Origin: an uncultured Gemmatimonadota bacterium
GTDB taxonomy: Bacteria; Gemmatimonadota; Gemmatimonadetes; Gemmatimonadales; Gemmatimonadaceae
Direction of reading: 5' to 3'
Length of the DNA stretch: 64,000 nucleotides
Assembly (NCBI GenBank): GCA_946480295.1
Contig: CAMLIT010000008.1
Coordinates: 3,369 to 67,368, forward strand
Below, in pieces: positions 28,888 through 38,166 of this stretch; position 1 is the stretch's first letter; the number at the start of each line of letters is the position of its first letter. The position numbers and the translations under genes were made by a program. The notes below the pieces were generated by a model, which did not search any database, was not told the DNA's origin, and saw only the letters and a program-made list of their open reading frames with translations.

Positions 28888-29400
28888 ATGGCCACCGTCG
28901 CTGGAACGACCGGAGCCGCGCGACACGCCCCGTTCCGGATCCTCGTGCTCTGCACCGGCAACTCGGCGCGCAGCCAGATCGCCGAGGCGCTCCTCGCGAC
29001 CTGGGGCGCGGGACGCGTCGACGCGGCGAGCGCGGGCGCCAGCCCCGCCGAGCGCGTGAGCGCGTCGGCGATCGCGGTGCTGCGCGAGCATGGCATCCAG
29101 TGGGAGGGCCACCGGCCGAAGGGCATCGACGCCTTCGACGGCCAGCGCTTCGACCTCGTCATCACGGTGTGCGATCACGCGCGCGATGCCTGCCCGTACT
29201 TCGCCGGCGCGCGGGCGCAGGTGCACTGGGGGATGTCCGATCCCGCCGCGGTGCGCCCGCCTGACGAGCGGCGGCGCGCCTTCGCCGAGACCTACGAAGT
29301 GCTGGCGCGGCGGGTCGGCGCCCTCCTCGCGCTGCCGCTGGAGGATCTCGAGGACCGCGACCTCGCGCGCCGCGCGTCGGCGATCGCGACGACCGCGTGA
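28888..29400 (+). CDS. arsenate reductase-like low-molecular-weight phosphatase
   Basis: A low-molecular-weight tyrosine phosphatase fold with the CX5R loop LCTGNSARSQ at residue 20. The segment VITVCDHARDACPYF holds two cysteines seven positions apart, as in thioredoxin-coupled ArsC enzymes where Cys10, Cys82 and Cys89 relay the disulfide. This favours arsenate reductase over a protein phosphatase. The C-terminus VHWGMSDPA fits either. There is no ars operon partner nearby, so it may be a lone detoxification gene. The ATG at 28888 is followed by a 15-residue extension before the core. Confidence 0.85.
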   Translation: MATVAGTTGAARHAPFRILVLCTGNSARSQIAEALLATWGAGRVDAASAGASPAERVSASAIAVLREHGIQWEGHRPKGIDAFDGQRFDLVITVCDHARDACPYFAGARAQVHWGMSDPAAVRPPDERRRAFAETYEVLARRVGALLALPLEDLEDRDLARRASAIATTA

Positions 29401-29431
29401 GGGGCGCGGCGCGGCGATCGGATCATCGCGC

Positions 29432-30814
29432 TCACGCCTGCGCCGCGGCGAACAGCCGCACCGCGACCGGCGGCGCCGCGCCCTCCACGCTCTCGACCTC
29501 CACGCGCACGCGCCCCGCGGCGGGACCCGCGACGGGCAGGATGCGCGCGTAGCCGATCGTCGTCCCGCTGGCGAGCGGCTGCCACGCCGCGCCGTCCCAG
29601 CCGCTGACGGCGAAGCGCGTCACGCGCTGCCCGTCGGCGATCGCCTCCTCCAGCCGCACGAAGCCGAGCTTCGCCGGCGCGGGCAGCTGCACCTCGCCGA
29701 CCGCGGTCCGCGCACCCGTCGCCCGCCAGGCCGGCGCGATGCCGTGCGCGAGGTCGTGCCCGAACAGCGTCGTCAGGCGCTCGTCGAGCCCGCGCAGCCG
29801 CGCGACGTCGGTGTCGTGCAACAGCCCCTCCCGCGTCGGCGGCACGTTGAGCAGGAGCTTCGAGTTCCGCCCCACCGAGCTGAGATACAGCTCGAGCAGG
29901 TTGTCCACGCTGCGCACCTTCGCGTCGTCCGCCGGATGGTAGAACCAGCCGGGCCGGATCGACACGTCGGCCTCCGCCGGGCGCCACGCGGCGCCCGCCG
30001 GATCGCCGTGCTGCAGCTCGGGCGTGATGCGCGGCCCGGAGGCGCCGGGGTACGGAACGACCGCCGGGTCCACGGTGGACCAGTTCGGATCGCCCGCCCG
30101 TCCCGCCTCGTTGCCGCACCAACGCACGTCCGGCCCCGCGTCGGAGAAGATCACCGCGTCGGGCTGCAGCCGACGCACGATCCCGAAGAAGCGCGGCCAG
30201 TCGTACCGCTGCCGTCGCCCGTTCGGCCCCTCCCCGTTCGCGCCATCGAACCAGACCTCGGCGAGCGGTCCGTAGCGCGTGAGCAGCTCGGTGAGCTGCG
30301 TCGCATAGACGTCGTTGTATCTCGGCGAGTCGCCGTACGCCGGGTGGTTGCGGTCCCAGGGGGAGAGATAGAGCCCGGGACGCAGCCCCTCCGCGCGGCA
30401 CGCGTCCACGAACTCGCGCACGACGTCGCCGCGTCCGCCGCGCCACGGGCTCGCCGCGACGCTGTGGCGCGTCGTCGCCGTCGGCCAGAGGCAGAAGCCG
30501 TCGTGATGCTTCGCGGTGAGGATCATCGCGCGGAAGCCGCCGGCGCGCGCCGCGCGCGCCCACTGCCGCGCGTCGAGGCGCGTCGGCGCGAAGATGGCCG
30601 GGTCCTCGCGACCGTCGCCCCATTCGCGATCGGTGAAGGTGTTCACGCCGAAGTGCACGAACATCGCCCGCTCGTCCCGCTGCCAGCGCAGCTGCGCCGC
30701 CGTCGGTTTCGGGCGGGCGGACGAGCCGAGCACGGGGGAGCGGCCGAGCAGCGCGGCCGCGCGAGGAGCGGTGGCCGCGGCGAGCGCGGCCCGGAGGAAG
30801 TCGCGACGGTACAT
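29432..30814 (-). CDS. alpha-L-fucosidase (GH29), exported
   Basis: A 460-residue glycoside hydrolase removing terminal alpha-L-fucose. A twin-arginine-type signal (RRDFLRAAL then an alanine-rich core) directs export. GH29 landmarks are FVHFGVNTF, AKHHDGFCLW, and EVWFDGANGEG with the likely nucleophile Asp in WFDG, followed by LLLNVPPTREG. The last 100 residues form a beta-rich carbohydrate-binding-like domain. No fucose uptake genes are adjacent. It is in line with the small genes upstream but 16 bases from TfoX's end. Confidence 0.9.
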   Translation of the reverse strand: MYRRDFLRAALAAATAPRAAALLGRSPVLGSSARPKPTAAQLRWQRDERAMFVHFGVNTFTDREWGDGREDPAIFAPTRLDARQWARAARAGGFRAMILTAKHHDGFCLWPTATTRHSVAASPWRGGRGDVVREFVDACRAEGLRPGLYLSPWDRNHPAYGDSPRYNDVYATQLTELLTRYGPLAEVWFDGANGEGPNGRRQRYDWPRFFGIVRRLQPDAVIFSDAGPDVRWCGNEAGRAGDPNWSTVDPAVVPYPGASGPRITPELQHGDPAGAAWRPAEADVSIRPGWFYHPADDAKVRSVDNLLELYLSSVGRNSKLLLNVPPTREGLLHDTDVARLRGLDERLTTLFGHDLAHGIAPAWRATGARTAVGEVQLPAPAKLGFVRLEEAIADGQRVTRFAVSGWDGAAWQPLASGTTIGYARILPVAGPAAGRVRVEVESVEGAAPPVAVRLFAAAQA

Positions 30815-30830
30815 GATGTCTGATGTGAGT

Positions 30831-31184
30831 TCAGCGGCGCCGGCGCGCCTGCGCGGCCTTCCTCGTCCGGGCCGCGGTCAGCGCCCGGTCCGCCCACGGC
30901 CGCAGCACCTCGGGTTCCTCGAGCACCTCCTCGGGAACCTGGTAGTACGACGTCAACGCCGCGTGGCCCTCGCGCGGGCGGAAGGGCCTCATCCCTCGCG
31001 CCTCGAAGTCGCCGCGGCTCGCGTCGTCCACGCGGAAGTAGAGCGTGTCGTCGGAGAGCAGCGCGAAGCACACGTCGCCGACGTAGATCCCCGCGCCGCC
31101 GAACATGCTGCGGGCGCGCACGCGGCCGATGGCGCGCCCGAACTGCTCGAGGACGAAGGCGCGGAAGCTCGGACTGACCGCCAT
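30831..31184 (-). CDS. TfoX N-terminal-domain protein
   Basis: A 117-residue protein that corresponds to the N-terminal half of TfoX/Sxy: RSMFGGAGIYVGDVCFALL followed by LYFRVDD and the SYYQVPEEVLEEPEVL segment. In gammaproteobacteria full TfoX activates competence genes, but stand-alone short versions are widespread and of unknown function. The C-terminus is a basic tail (RKAAQARRRR). It starts five bases after the preceding DUF2007 stop, so the pair is likely one transcript. Confidence 0.8.
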   Translation of the reverse strand: MAVSPSFRAFVLEQFGRAIGRVRARSMFGGAGIYVGDVCFALLSDDTLYFRVDDASRGDFEARGMRPFRPREGHAALTSYYQVPEEVLEEPEVLRPWADRALTAARTRKAAQARRRR

Positions 31185-31189
31185 GGCGC

Positions 31190-31423
31190 TCAGGTCGGGT
31201 CCTCGTAGTCGGCGAGGATCTCCTGGGCCGCGGTGAGCTCGTTCGACGCGACGAGCACGTCCACCCCGCGCACCGTCGGCCCGGCGAAGCCGGGGCCGAA
31301 GATCCCCACGATGTCGTTCCCGCGCGCCGATGCGGTGATGCCCGCGGCACGCAGCCGCTCGACGAGCATCTCCGCCTCCAGGGCCGAGCCGAAGTTCGTG
31401 AGCGTCACCCATTGCACGTGCAT
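31190..31423 (-). CDS. DUF2007-type putative signal-transducing protein
   Basis: A 77-residue protein with the DUF2007 pattern: an N-terminal strand VTLTNFGSALEAEMLVERL, an AAGI turn, and VDVLVASNELTAAQEIL. The fold is ferredoxin-like/ACT-like and may bind a small ligand; its function is unknown. The ATG at 31423 is preceded by an excellent GAGGAGGA ribosome site. It is followed five bases after its stop by the TfoX-like gene. Confidence 0.75.
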   Translation of the reverse strand: MHVQWVTLTNFGSALEAEMLVERLRAAGITASARGNDIVGIFGPGFAGPTVRGVDVLVASNELTAAQEILADYEDPT

Positions 31424-31587
31424 GCTTCCTCCTCGAGGGACGGCCCGCCGTCGCCGTGGACGCGACACGGGCACCTCCGGAATATGCAGCGCGGCCGCCG
31501 CAGGTCCACCGCCGCCCGCACGACGGGCAGGAACGGCGAAGGGCCGCCCGGGTGGACGGCCCCTTGCCACGACGAGCGCCGAACCGC

Positions 31588-34125
31588 CTACTTGCGCGGC
31601 TCGAGGATCTCGCCGATGCGATGCTCCGCGCCCTCGAGGTGGAGCTGCGTCTCGCGATCCGCGGCGCGCGGGATCGCCCGCCGGATGTCGTCGCGCAGCG
31701 TCACCAGCTCGCCCCGCAGCTCCGACTTCGCGTCGTCCGCCAGCGGCGGCTGCGGGCGCCCGAAGCGCGCGGCCGGCGGCCCCGCCGCCGCGGGCGGCGC
31801 GGCGTTGAGCTTCCGGTCGAGGAGCGACAGGTAGTCGTCCTGGAGCGCCCGCCGGTACACGTCGATCGCCGGCCGGGGCGTGTAGACCTCCGACCAGATG
31901 CCGCGGCGCACGTCGTCGAGCATCTGCGCCAGCGGGTACGCGTCCCCCGCGTGCGCGGCGAGCGCCTCCTCCTCCAGCATGCGGTTCATCTTCTGGTCGT
32001 CGAGGAGCAGCGTCAGCACGCGATTCTGCGCCCCGGTGATCCGCGAGACCATCCCGTTAGGCTCGATGCGGCTGGCGATCTCCGGCCGGATGAGGTACGT
32101 CGGCGTGCGGAAGACGTCCTCGTCGAGGAAGCGCACCGCCGCCGCCTGACGAGCGCGGGAGAGCGGCGTGTAGACGGGGCCCGGCTGGCTCCCCGACTTG
32201 TACTGCACCGCCTCGCCCCCGACCACGGTCGTCACGTGGCTCGCCTCCGTCGCCCACTGGCCGACGGTGCGGTCGTAGATCTCCTTCAGGTCGTCGTTGT
32301 CCTCCCCCGGGCGCACCGCCGCGCCCTCGATGTAGCCGACGACGCGCTGGATGTTGCGGAAGCCGAGCCCCGTGGACTTCACCGGGTCGGCGTCGCCGAC
32401 CGCCTCGGTCATCGTGCCGAAGCCGCCCTCGTTGTTCGCCGAGAAGCGGTACCAGGGGATCGTGTCCTGCTCGCGCGCCCACCGGTCGAGCGTCGGCCGC
32501 TCCGCGTCGGTCGTGTGCGCGCCCGGGATCGGCTTGTAGCCCCACATGATCGCGTACTTGTCGTACGGCCCGATGCGCGGGATGATGTCCTCGAGCGGGA
32601 TGCGGTCCTCGGGCTGCGCGACGTAGTTGAAGCGCGAGTAGTCCATGATGCTCGGGCTGTGCCCCATCCGGTGCACCCAGCTCGCGCTGCGTACGCTGTC
32701 CGCCGGATACTCGGAGCTGCCGATCTGGTCGTGCTGGAGCCCGAGCGTGTGCCCGATCTCGTGCGCGACCACGAACTCCAGCAGCCGCCCCATGAGCGAA
32801 TCGGGCATCGGGAAGGTGCGGGCCCGCGGATCCACCTGCGCCGCCTGGGTGAAGTACCAGTCGCGCTGGAGGTTGAGCACGTTCTGGAAGATGCGCACCG
32901 ACCCGTTGAGGATCTCACCCGTGCGCGGATCGCTCACGTGCGGCCCCACGGCGTTCTCCACCGTCGACGGCAGCCAGCGGATCAGCGTGTGGCGGATGTC
33001 CTCCGGCGACCAGTCGGGATCGTTCGCCGGCGGATCCTTCGCGACGATCGCGTCCTTGAACCCGGCCGCCTCGAACGCCGGCTGCCAGTCGGTGATCGCC
33101 TTGCGGATCCACGGCTTCCACTGCTCGGGCGTATCCGGATCGACGTAGTACACGATCTGGTGCTTCGGGTAGCACAGGTCGCCCACGCGCCGGTCCGAGC
33201 ACTCGAGCCGGTAGCGCGTGATGTACTCGCGGTGCGCGGCGCGCTGCTCGGCGCCGAAGTCCACCTGGCGAACGGAGAAGAAGCCGACGCGCTCGTCGAA
33301 GCGGCGCGGCATCATCGGCTGTTCGGGAAGCTTGACGATGCTCCAGTGCGCGAGGACGCTCTCCGCCGGCCGCGGCGCCGCGCCCTGCCCCGCCGGCGAC
33401 GGCGCCGCGCCGCGGCCGCCCGTCGCGCCGGGCACGCCCGTCTGCGTCGCCTCGACCTCGATGTTCTGCGGGAAGGCCACGGCGCGCTCGACGTACGACC
33501 GCGTCGGGTCGATGTTCCCGCGGATCGCCGCGAGCTCCGGCACCGACGTCGTGAACAGCCGCGTCACGTCGATGACGGCGGCGCTGTCCGGCCCGTACGC
33601 CTCGACGTTGAAGACGGCGATGATCGGCGCGTAATTCGACGCCTGGACCGCCTTGTACACCGAGAGCGAGGTGTCCGCCGTGATCGCGAACGAGGGCGAC
33701 CGCAGGATGACGCGGTTCCCCTCGCGCTCCCAGCGGAGCGTCCGCTCGCCGAACTCGTCGCCGCCGTACTCGCCGAAGCCGCCCGTCGGGTCGTCGGGGT
33801 TCGCCGCGGCCGCGCGCGCATAACGACCGACGACGAGCATGTCCTTCCCCAGCTCGTTCGCCGGGATCTCGAAGTACAGCTTCTCGCCGACCTGGTGCAC
33901 GGTGAAGAGGCCGCGGCGCGTCTTGGCCGCGGCGGTGATCACGCGGCCATACGGCCGCGGGCCCTGCGCCGCTCGGCCGGTATCGCCGGGGGCGCGGCCC
34001 GTCGCGGGGCGTTCGGCGACCGGCGTCGGCGCCGGGGCGGGGGCCGGCTGCGTCGACGGCGCCGGATGCGTGCATCCGGCCACCACGGCGGCGGCCAGCA
34101 GGAGGGCTGGTGTGTGCTTCATCAT
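31588..34125 (-). CDS. lipoprotein zinc metalloprotease (DUF5117/DUF5118 type)
   Basis: An 845-residue exported protein with a lipobox at VVAGCTHP. The N-terminal half is the DUF5118/DUF5117 module and the catalytic core shows [12 protein letters not shown], an extended HExxHxxGxxHD zinc site of the metzincin type. C-terminal DUF4953-like sequence follows. Relatives are abundant in Bacteroidota and Gemmatimonadota and are thought to degrade peptides at the cell surface. It stands alone: the upstream gene ends 75 bases earlier and the downstream gene starts 165 bases later. Confidence 0.88.
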   Translation of the reverse strand: MMKHTPALLLAAAVVAGCTHPAPSTQPAPAPAPTPVAERPATGRAPGDTGRAAQGPRPYGRVITAAAKTRRGLFTVHQVGEKLYFEIPANELGKDMLVVGRYARAAAANPDDPTGGFGEYGGDEFGERTLRWEREGNRVILRSPSFAITADTSLSVYKAVQASNYAPIIAVFNVEAYGPDSAAVIDVTRLFTTSVPELAAIRGNIDPTRSYVERAVAFPQNIEVEATQTGVPGATGGRGAAPSPAGQGAAPRPAESVLAHWSIVKLPEQPMMPRRFDERVGFFSVRQVDFGAEQRAAHREYITRYRLECSDRRVGDLCYPKHQIVYYVDPDTPEQWKPWIRKAITDWQPAFEAAGFKDAIVAKDPPANDPDWSPEDIRHTLIRWLPSTVENAVGPHVSDPRTGEILNGSVRIFQNVLNLQRDWYFTQAAQVDPRARTFPMPDSLMGRLLEFVVAHEIGHTLGLQHDQIGSSEYPADSVRSASWVHRMGHSPSIMDYSRFNYVAQPEDRIPLEDIIPRIGPYDKYAIMWGYKPIPGAHTTDAERPTLDRWAREQDTIPWYRFSANNEGGFGTMTEAVGDADPVKSTGLGFRNIQRVVGYIEGAAVRPGEDNDDLKEIYDRTVGQWATEASHVTTVVGGEAVQYKSGSQPGPVYTPLSRARQAAAVRFLDEDVFRTPTYLIRPEIASRIEPNGMVSRITGAQNRVLTLLLDDQKMNRMLEEEALAAHAGDAYPLAQMLDDVRRGIWSEVYTPRPAIDVYRRALQDDYLSLLDRKLNAAPPAAAGPPAARFGRPQPPLADDAKSELRGELVTLRDDIRRAIPRAADRETQLHLEGAEHRIGEILEPRK

Positions 34126-34200
34126 CGGGAGGTGGAGTGGTCGGGCGGCGGGAAGAACTCGGCCCGTAGGGATACTACTCGGTGTTACGCACGGCGGCCA

Positions 34201-35400
34201 TCAACCGATGAGGGCACGGGAGGCCACCCGGGCGGTCCCGGCGAGCACCGCCGCGCCGACGAACAGGCTCTCCTCCGCCGCGTGGAAGCGCGGCGCGTGC
34301 GCCGGGACGACCTCGCCCCCCGGCTCGCGCGCGCCGATGCGCAGGAAGCACCCGGGCATCCGTTCCAGGTAGTGGGCGAAGTCCTCCGCCGCCATGTTCA
34401 GGAAGCCGAGCGGCACCACTCGTTCGGCGCCGACCAGCCCCGCCGCGGCCGCCCGGGCCCACGCCGTCGGCCCGGGCGGGTTCACGATCGGCGGCGTGCC
34501 GTCGTCGATCGCCACCCGCGCCTCCAGCCCGTGCGCCGCGGCGATCGCGCCGGCGATCCGCCGCAGCTCCTCGAGCATCATCCGGCGGGATGCCGGATCC
34601 ACCGCGCGCACCGTCCCGCCGAGCCGCGCCCGATCCGGGATCACGTTCGGCGCCCTCCCCGCCTCCAGGGTGCCGATCGTCACGACCCCCGGCGTCGCGG
34701 GATTCAGCCGGCGCGAGACGATCGTCTGGAGCGCCCCGATCAGCGCCCCCGCGCCGACCACCGGATCCGCCGACTCGTGCGGCCGCGCCGCGTGCGCCCC
34801 CTGCCCGACCAGCTCGATGGAAAAGGTGTCCGCGGAGGCGGCGAGCGGCCCCTCGTCCGCGACCACCTCGCCGACGACGAAGCGCCGGTCCACGTGCGCG
34901 CCGAAGATCGCCGCCACCCCGTCGAGCGCGCCGCTCGCCAGCACCGCCGCGGCGCCTCGCCCCGTCTCCTCCGCCGGCTGGAGCACGACGAGCACGTCGC
35001 CCTCGGCCGGGTCGCGCGCGAGCAGGTGCGCCGCGCCCACCGCCCACGCGGCGTGCACGTCGTGCCCGCACGCGTGCATGACGCCGGGATTGCGCGACGC
35101 GTACGGCAGCCCGGTCGCCTCGTGCACCGGCAGCGCATCGATGTCGCCGCGGATCGCGACCACCGGCGCGTCGGCGCTCCGGCCGCGGATCCGCGCCACG
35201 ACCCCCGTCTCCGCCACGCGCGCGAGCGACGCCGGCGCGAGCTCCGCCAGCGCGCGCTCCAGTCGCTCCGCCGTGCGCCGCTCGCCAAACGAGAGCTCGG
35301 GATCGGCGTGGATCGCCCGGCGCAGCTCGACGAGCCGCGAGCGCAGCTCCGCCGGGAAGAGCCGCGCGACCGGCTGCGGCAGCGCGTCTCCGGGGCTCAC
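34201..35400 (-). CDS. M20D-family N-acyl amino acid amidohydrolase
   Basis: A zinc amidohydrolase of the hippurate/N-acyl-L-amino acid type. Metal ligands and catalytic residues are in MHACGHDVHAAWAVG, VLQPAEETGRGA and GAHVDRRF; the satellite dimer domain covers about residues 180-290 (GQGAHAARPHESADP). It starts with GTG overlapping the stop of the racemase gene (GTGA). With the GNAT and racemase upstream it would remove the acyl group from N-acyl-L-amino acids as the last step. 399 residues is normal. Confidence 0.88.
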   Translation of the reverse strand: MSPGDALPQPVARLFPAELRSRLVELRRAIHADPELSFGERRTAERLERALAELAPASLARVAETGVVARIRGRSADAPVVAIRGDIDALPVHEATGLPYASRNPGVMHACGHDVHAAWAVGAAHLLARDPAEGDVLVVLQPAEETGRGAAAVLASGALDGVAAIFGAHVDRRFVVGEVVADEGPLAASADTFSIELVGQGAHAARPHESADPVVGAGALIGALQTIVSRRLNPATPGVVTIGTLEAGRAPNVIPDRARLGGTVRAVDPASRRMMLEELRRIAGAIAAAHGLEARVAIDDGTPPIVNPPGPTAWARAAAAGLVGAERVVPLGFLNMAAEDFAHYLERMPGCFLRIGAREPGGEVVPAHAPRFHAAEESLFVGAAVLAGTARVASRALIG

Positions 35401-36509
35401 AGCGTCTCGCACCGCACCGTGAGGTCGTTCACGCGGGCGACGTCCACCTCCACGCCGATGCCGGGCGCGTCGAGCGGCACGGCGATCATCCCGTCCGCGT
35501 CCATCGTCCACTCCGGCTCGACGATGTCGCGCGCCCAGTAGCGCGCGCTGGGACTGAGGTCGCCCGGCAGCGTGAAGTTGGGGAGCGACGCGAGCGCCAC
35601 GTTGTGCGCGCGCCCGACGCCGCTCTCCAGCATCCCGCCGCACCACACCGGCACCCCGTGGCGCGCGCAGAGGTCGTGGATCGCCTTCGACGGCCCGAAG
35701 CCGCCGACGCGCCCCGGCTTGATGTTGACGATCCGGCCGCTGCCGAGCGCGATCATGTCGGCGGCGTGGTCGACGTCGGTGATCGACTCGTCGAGGCAGA
35801 TCGGCGTACGCCGTCGCCGCGGGAGCGCCGCGTGCCGAACGAGATCGTCCCGCCCCAGCGGCTGCTCGATCATGATGAGGTCGAGCGGGTCGAGCTGCGC
35901 GAGCAGGTCGGCGTCGTCGAGCGTGTACGCCGAGTTCGCGTCGGCCATCAGGTGCACGCCGCCCAGCGCCTCACGCACCGCGCGCACGTATTCGACGTCC
36001 TGCCCCGGCTGGATCTTCACCTTGATCTTGCGATACCCGTCGTCGACGGCGCGCCGCGCCCGCTCGACGAGCGCCGCGGGGCTCGCCTGGATCCCGATGG
36101 AGATGCCGGTGGCGATCCGGTCGCGGGTGCCGCCGAGCAGGCGCGCGAGCGGCACCCCCGCCAGCCGCGCCGCGACGTCCCAGCACCCCATCTCGATCGC
36201 CGCCTTCGCCATGTGGTGCCCGCGCACGTTCTCGTCGACGATCGCGAACACGGCCTCCGGTCCCGCGACACGCCGGCCGACGATACGCGGGGCGAGCCAT
36301 TCCCGGATCGCGAACCACGCCGTGTCGATCGTCTCCGGGCTGTAGTTCGGCTGCTCGCCGGCGACGCACTCCGCCCACCCGACGACTCCCGACGCGTCGA
36401 TGAGCTCGAGGAGCAGGATGCGCCGTTCGCTCACGACGCCCGACGAGATGCGGAAGGGCTCCTTGAGGGACAGGCGGATCTCGCGGAGGACGAGGGACGC
36501 TATCTGCAT
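35397..36509 (-). CDS. enolase-superfamily N-acyl amino acid racemase / o-succinylbenzoate synthase
   Basis: A muconate-lactonising-enzyme-type member. The catalytic lysines are in YRKIKVKIQPG and NIKPGRVGG, with metal ligands in LMADANSAYT, MIEQPL and CLDESIT. These are the OSBS/NSAR residues. The menaquinone genes that accompany menC are absent, and the partners are a GNAT and an M20 amidohydrolase, so N-succinyl (or N-acyl) amino acid racemase activity is more likely. It is 370 residues and overlaps the deacylase by four bases. Its start is preceded by G-rich heptamer arrays. Confidence 0.88.
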   Translation of the reverse strand: MQIASLVLREIRLSLKEPFRISSGVVSERRILLLELIDASGVVGWAECVAGEQPNYSPETIDTAWFAIREWLAPRIVGRRVAGPEAVFAIVDENVRGHHMAKAAIEMGCWDVAARLAGVPLARLLGGTRDRIATGISIGIQASPAALVERARRAVDDGYRKIKVKIQPGQDVEYVRAVREALGGVHLMADANSAYTLDDADLLAQLDPLDLIMIEQPLGRDDLVRHAALPRRRRTPICLDESITDVDHAADMIALGSGRIVNIKPGRVGGFGPSKAIHDLCARHGVPVWCGGMLESGVGRAHNVALASLPNFTLPGDLSPSARYWARDIVEPEWTMDADGMIAVPLDAPGIGVEVDVARVNDLTVRCETL

Positions 36510-36528
36510 CGCGGGAGGCGTTGGGCGC

Positions 36529-36592
36529 GGGAGGCGGGAGGCGGGAGGCGGGAGGCGTTGGGCGCGGGAAGCGGGATGCGGGATGCGGGATT
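36529..36592 (+). repeat. heptamer arrays, 4 x GGGAGGC plus a second four-tract run
   Basis: Four perfect GGGAGGC units at 36529-36556, then GGGAAGC GGGATGC GGGATGC GGG near 36567-36591. Both are (G3N4)3G3 patterns. They fill the 82 bases between the acyltransferase stop and the racemase start. Confidence 0.9.
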
Positions 36593-37338
36593 CACTCTCG
36601 CGACGACAGCAGATAGTACGCGCGGCCGGCCTCTCGATCCACCTCGAAGCCGGTCACCGCGTAGCCTGTCGCCAGGGATTCCACGAACGCCGAGCGCGTC
36701 GTACGACGCCACTCCGCGGCGCGCGCCGGATCGTCTCGCTGGACGGCGTGGATGTCGCCCGGAACCTCGATGCGTCGCTCCGCCTCCCGCCTCCCGCCTC
36801 CCGCCTCCCGCCCACTCGCCCAGCGTCCCGCATCCCTCGTCCCGCCGAGATCCCACGCCACCACCAGCCGATCCGTCCCGATCCCTCGATGCAGCTCGCT
36901 GTCCGTCTCGCCGTACATGTTCTCCACGTACTCGACCACGCGCACGCCGAAGACGTTGAAGTTCAGGTGCGCGTTCCGCGCGACGAGCGGATCGTAGGTC
37001 CAGTAGATGACCTCCACCCCGAGCGCGCGCACGGCGTCCCGCTGGTGCTCCTTGAGCGCCCGCCCGACGCCGAGGTTCCGCGCCTCCGGGCGCACGGCGA
37101 GCATGTCCGACCAGTGCACCGGCTTCCCGCGCTCCCAGCCGGTGATCCCGTAGACGAAGCCGACGAGCGCCCCCTCCGCCGTGAACGCCCCCGCCGCCAC
37201 CCCGCCCAGCCGCTGGGTGACCTTGAGGATGCTCGGCGGCACGACGTCGCTGAAGCCGCGCCCCCAGGTGTCCCGCTGGAGCTCGACGCAGGCGCGGTAG
37301 TCGGCGTGGGTGGCGAGGGGGCGGATAGTGAAGAGCAC
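36592..37338 (-). CDS. GNAT acyltransferase of the amino acid racemase operon
   Basis: A GCN5-related N-acyltransferase. The acetyl/succinyl-CoA loop is VRPEARNLGVGRALKEHQR and the second conserved strand is VIYWTYDPLVARNAHLNFN, as in the succinyltransferases that partner with NSAR racemases. It starts with GTG at 37338 with no clear ribosome site. Residues about 167-188 (GREAGGGRREAERR) are encoded by GGCGGGA heptamers and break the conserved region. Its 248 residues therefore include a repeat-derived insertion. It is first in the three-gene set. Confidence 0.82.
   Translation of the reverse strand: MLFTIRPLATHADYRACVELQRDTWGRGFSDVVPPSILKVTQRLGGVAAGAFTAEGALVGFVYGITGWERGKPVHWSDMLAVRPEARNLGVGRALKEHQRDAVRALGVEVIYWTYDPLVARNAHLNFNVFGVRVVEYVENMYGETDSELHRGIGTDRLVVAWDLGGTRDAGRWASGREAGGGRREAERRIEVPGDIHAVQRDDPARAAEWRRTTRSAFVESLATGYAVTGFEVDREAGRAYYLLSSRE
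36781..36845 (-). repeat. GGCGGGA heptamer array inside the GNAT gene
   Basis: Four CCC tracts with GCCT spacers (36786-36809), then further CCC tracts to 36845, all in frame within the acyltransferase coding sequence. The complement reads as four GGGAGGC units. Confidence 0.88.
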
Positions 37339-37622
37339 GGGCGGGAGGAGGGAGGCGGGAGGAGGGAGGCGGTGGGGACGAGGGACGAGGGACGCGTCCG
37401 GGCTGGCCACTATCGCCGTGCGCTGGGATCGCGATCCGGAGGCCTCAAGCCCAGGAAGACGCGGATTGAACGGAGAATGTGCGGATCGGGGCGGATGGGC
37501 GGAACGGCAGTCCGTCGTGTGATGCCTCCCGGCCGCGGAGCGCGACCCACGGCGCGGCGACCAAGGCTCAGCCCGCCTTGTCGGGCAATCCCCCACACCC
37601 CTCCCGGCGTCGCCCGACTGAA

Positions 37623-37644
37623 GATACTTCGGGTCCGTAGTATC
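37623..37644. promoter_or_regulatory. palindrome GATACT-T-CGG-GT-CCG-T-AGTATC
   Basis: Two 10-base arms with a single T-T mismatch around GT, 36 bases before the ATG of the small heme-copper-like gene. It is the least GC-rich spot of the region and could be an operator or part of the promoter (TAGTAT as -10). Confidence 0.35.
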
Positions 37645-37658
37645 CTCCCGTCCAACTT

Positions 37659-37679
37659 CCCGCCTCCCGCCTCCCGCCC
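37659..37679 (-). repeat. C-rich heptamer array ending at the start codon
   Basis: Four CCC tracts (spacers GCCT, GCCT, G) stop exactly at the ATG at 37680, so the mRNA leader has no Shine-Dalgarno. Confidence 0.85.
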
Positions 37680-38156
37680 ATGGACTGGTTCGCCCGCCGC
37701 TTCGTGAAGTCCAGCCTCGCCTGGTTCGGCGCCGGGGTCACCCTCGGCCTCTGCATGGCCGTCCACCCCAGCCTCGTCATCTACCGGCCGGTGCACCTGC
37801 ACCTCAACCTGCTCGGCTTCGTCACGATGATGATCTTCGGCGTCGCCTACCACGTCCTCCCGCGCTTCACCGGGCACCCGCTGCACGACCCGCGCATGGC
37901 CGGCGTGCACTGGTGGGTGTCGAACGTCGGCCTCGCGCTCTTCGTGACCGGCTTCGCCCTCCAGCCGCACCCCGGCACCCCCGCCGCGGCGTTCCTCGCC
38001 GTGGGCGGTTCCCTTTCCGCGCTCGGCGCGTATCTGTTCATCTACAACCTCTGGCGCACGATCGATGGACGGCCCATGCAGCGCGCGGCCGTGACTCGCC
38101 CCGCCGCGCCCGTCGCCGACCGCCAGCCGGTCCCCCTCACCACCCGCGCGCGCTGA
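37680..38156 (+). CDS. small heme-copper oxidase subunit I-like membrane protein
   Basis: A 158-residue protein with four membrane segments. The second carries HLHLNLLGFVTMMIFGVAYH, which resembles the low-spin heme helix of NorB/CcoN, but the rest of a heme-copper subunit I (copper and tyrosine residues) is absent. Such short proteins occur next to copper or nitric-oxide genes; a heme-binding or electron-transfer role is inferred only. The C-terminus is proline-rich and cytosolic. It is first of three consecutive small membrane protein genes (37680-39115). Confidence 0.7.
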   Translation: MDWFARRFVKSSLAWFGAGVTLGLCMAVHPSLVIYRPVHLHLNLLGFVTMMIFGVAYHVLPRFTGHPLHDPRMAGVHWWVSNVGLALFVTGFALQPHPGTPAAAFLAVGGSLSALGAYLFIYNLWRTIDGRPMQRAAVTRPAAPVADRQPVPLTTRAR

Positions 38157-38166
38157 CAGGCTCCAC

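Larger units (their letters stand above)
37339..37679. other. intergenic region with two array blocks and a palindrome
   Basis: No gene is visible. 37339-37400 holds GGGAGGA/GGGAGGC and GGGACGA units; 37659-37679 holds four CCC tracts directly before an ATG; between them is plain GC-rich sequence with the palindrome at 37623-37644. It must contain the promoters of the divergent GNAT and heme-copper-like genes. Confidence 0.6.

Noticed and set aside
28888..29400. Calling the low-molecular-weight phosphatase a protein-tyrosine phosphatase
   Set aside because: The paired cysteines in CDHARDAC match thioredoxin-coupled arsenate reductases better, though substrate remains untested.
35397..36509. 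Calling the enolase-superfamily gene menC
   Set aside because: No other menaquinone gene is present and the neighbours are a GNAT and an N-acyl amino acid hydrolase, which favour racemase function.
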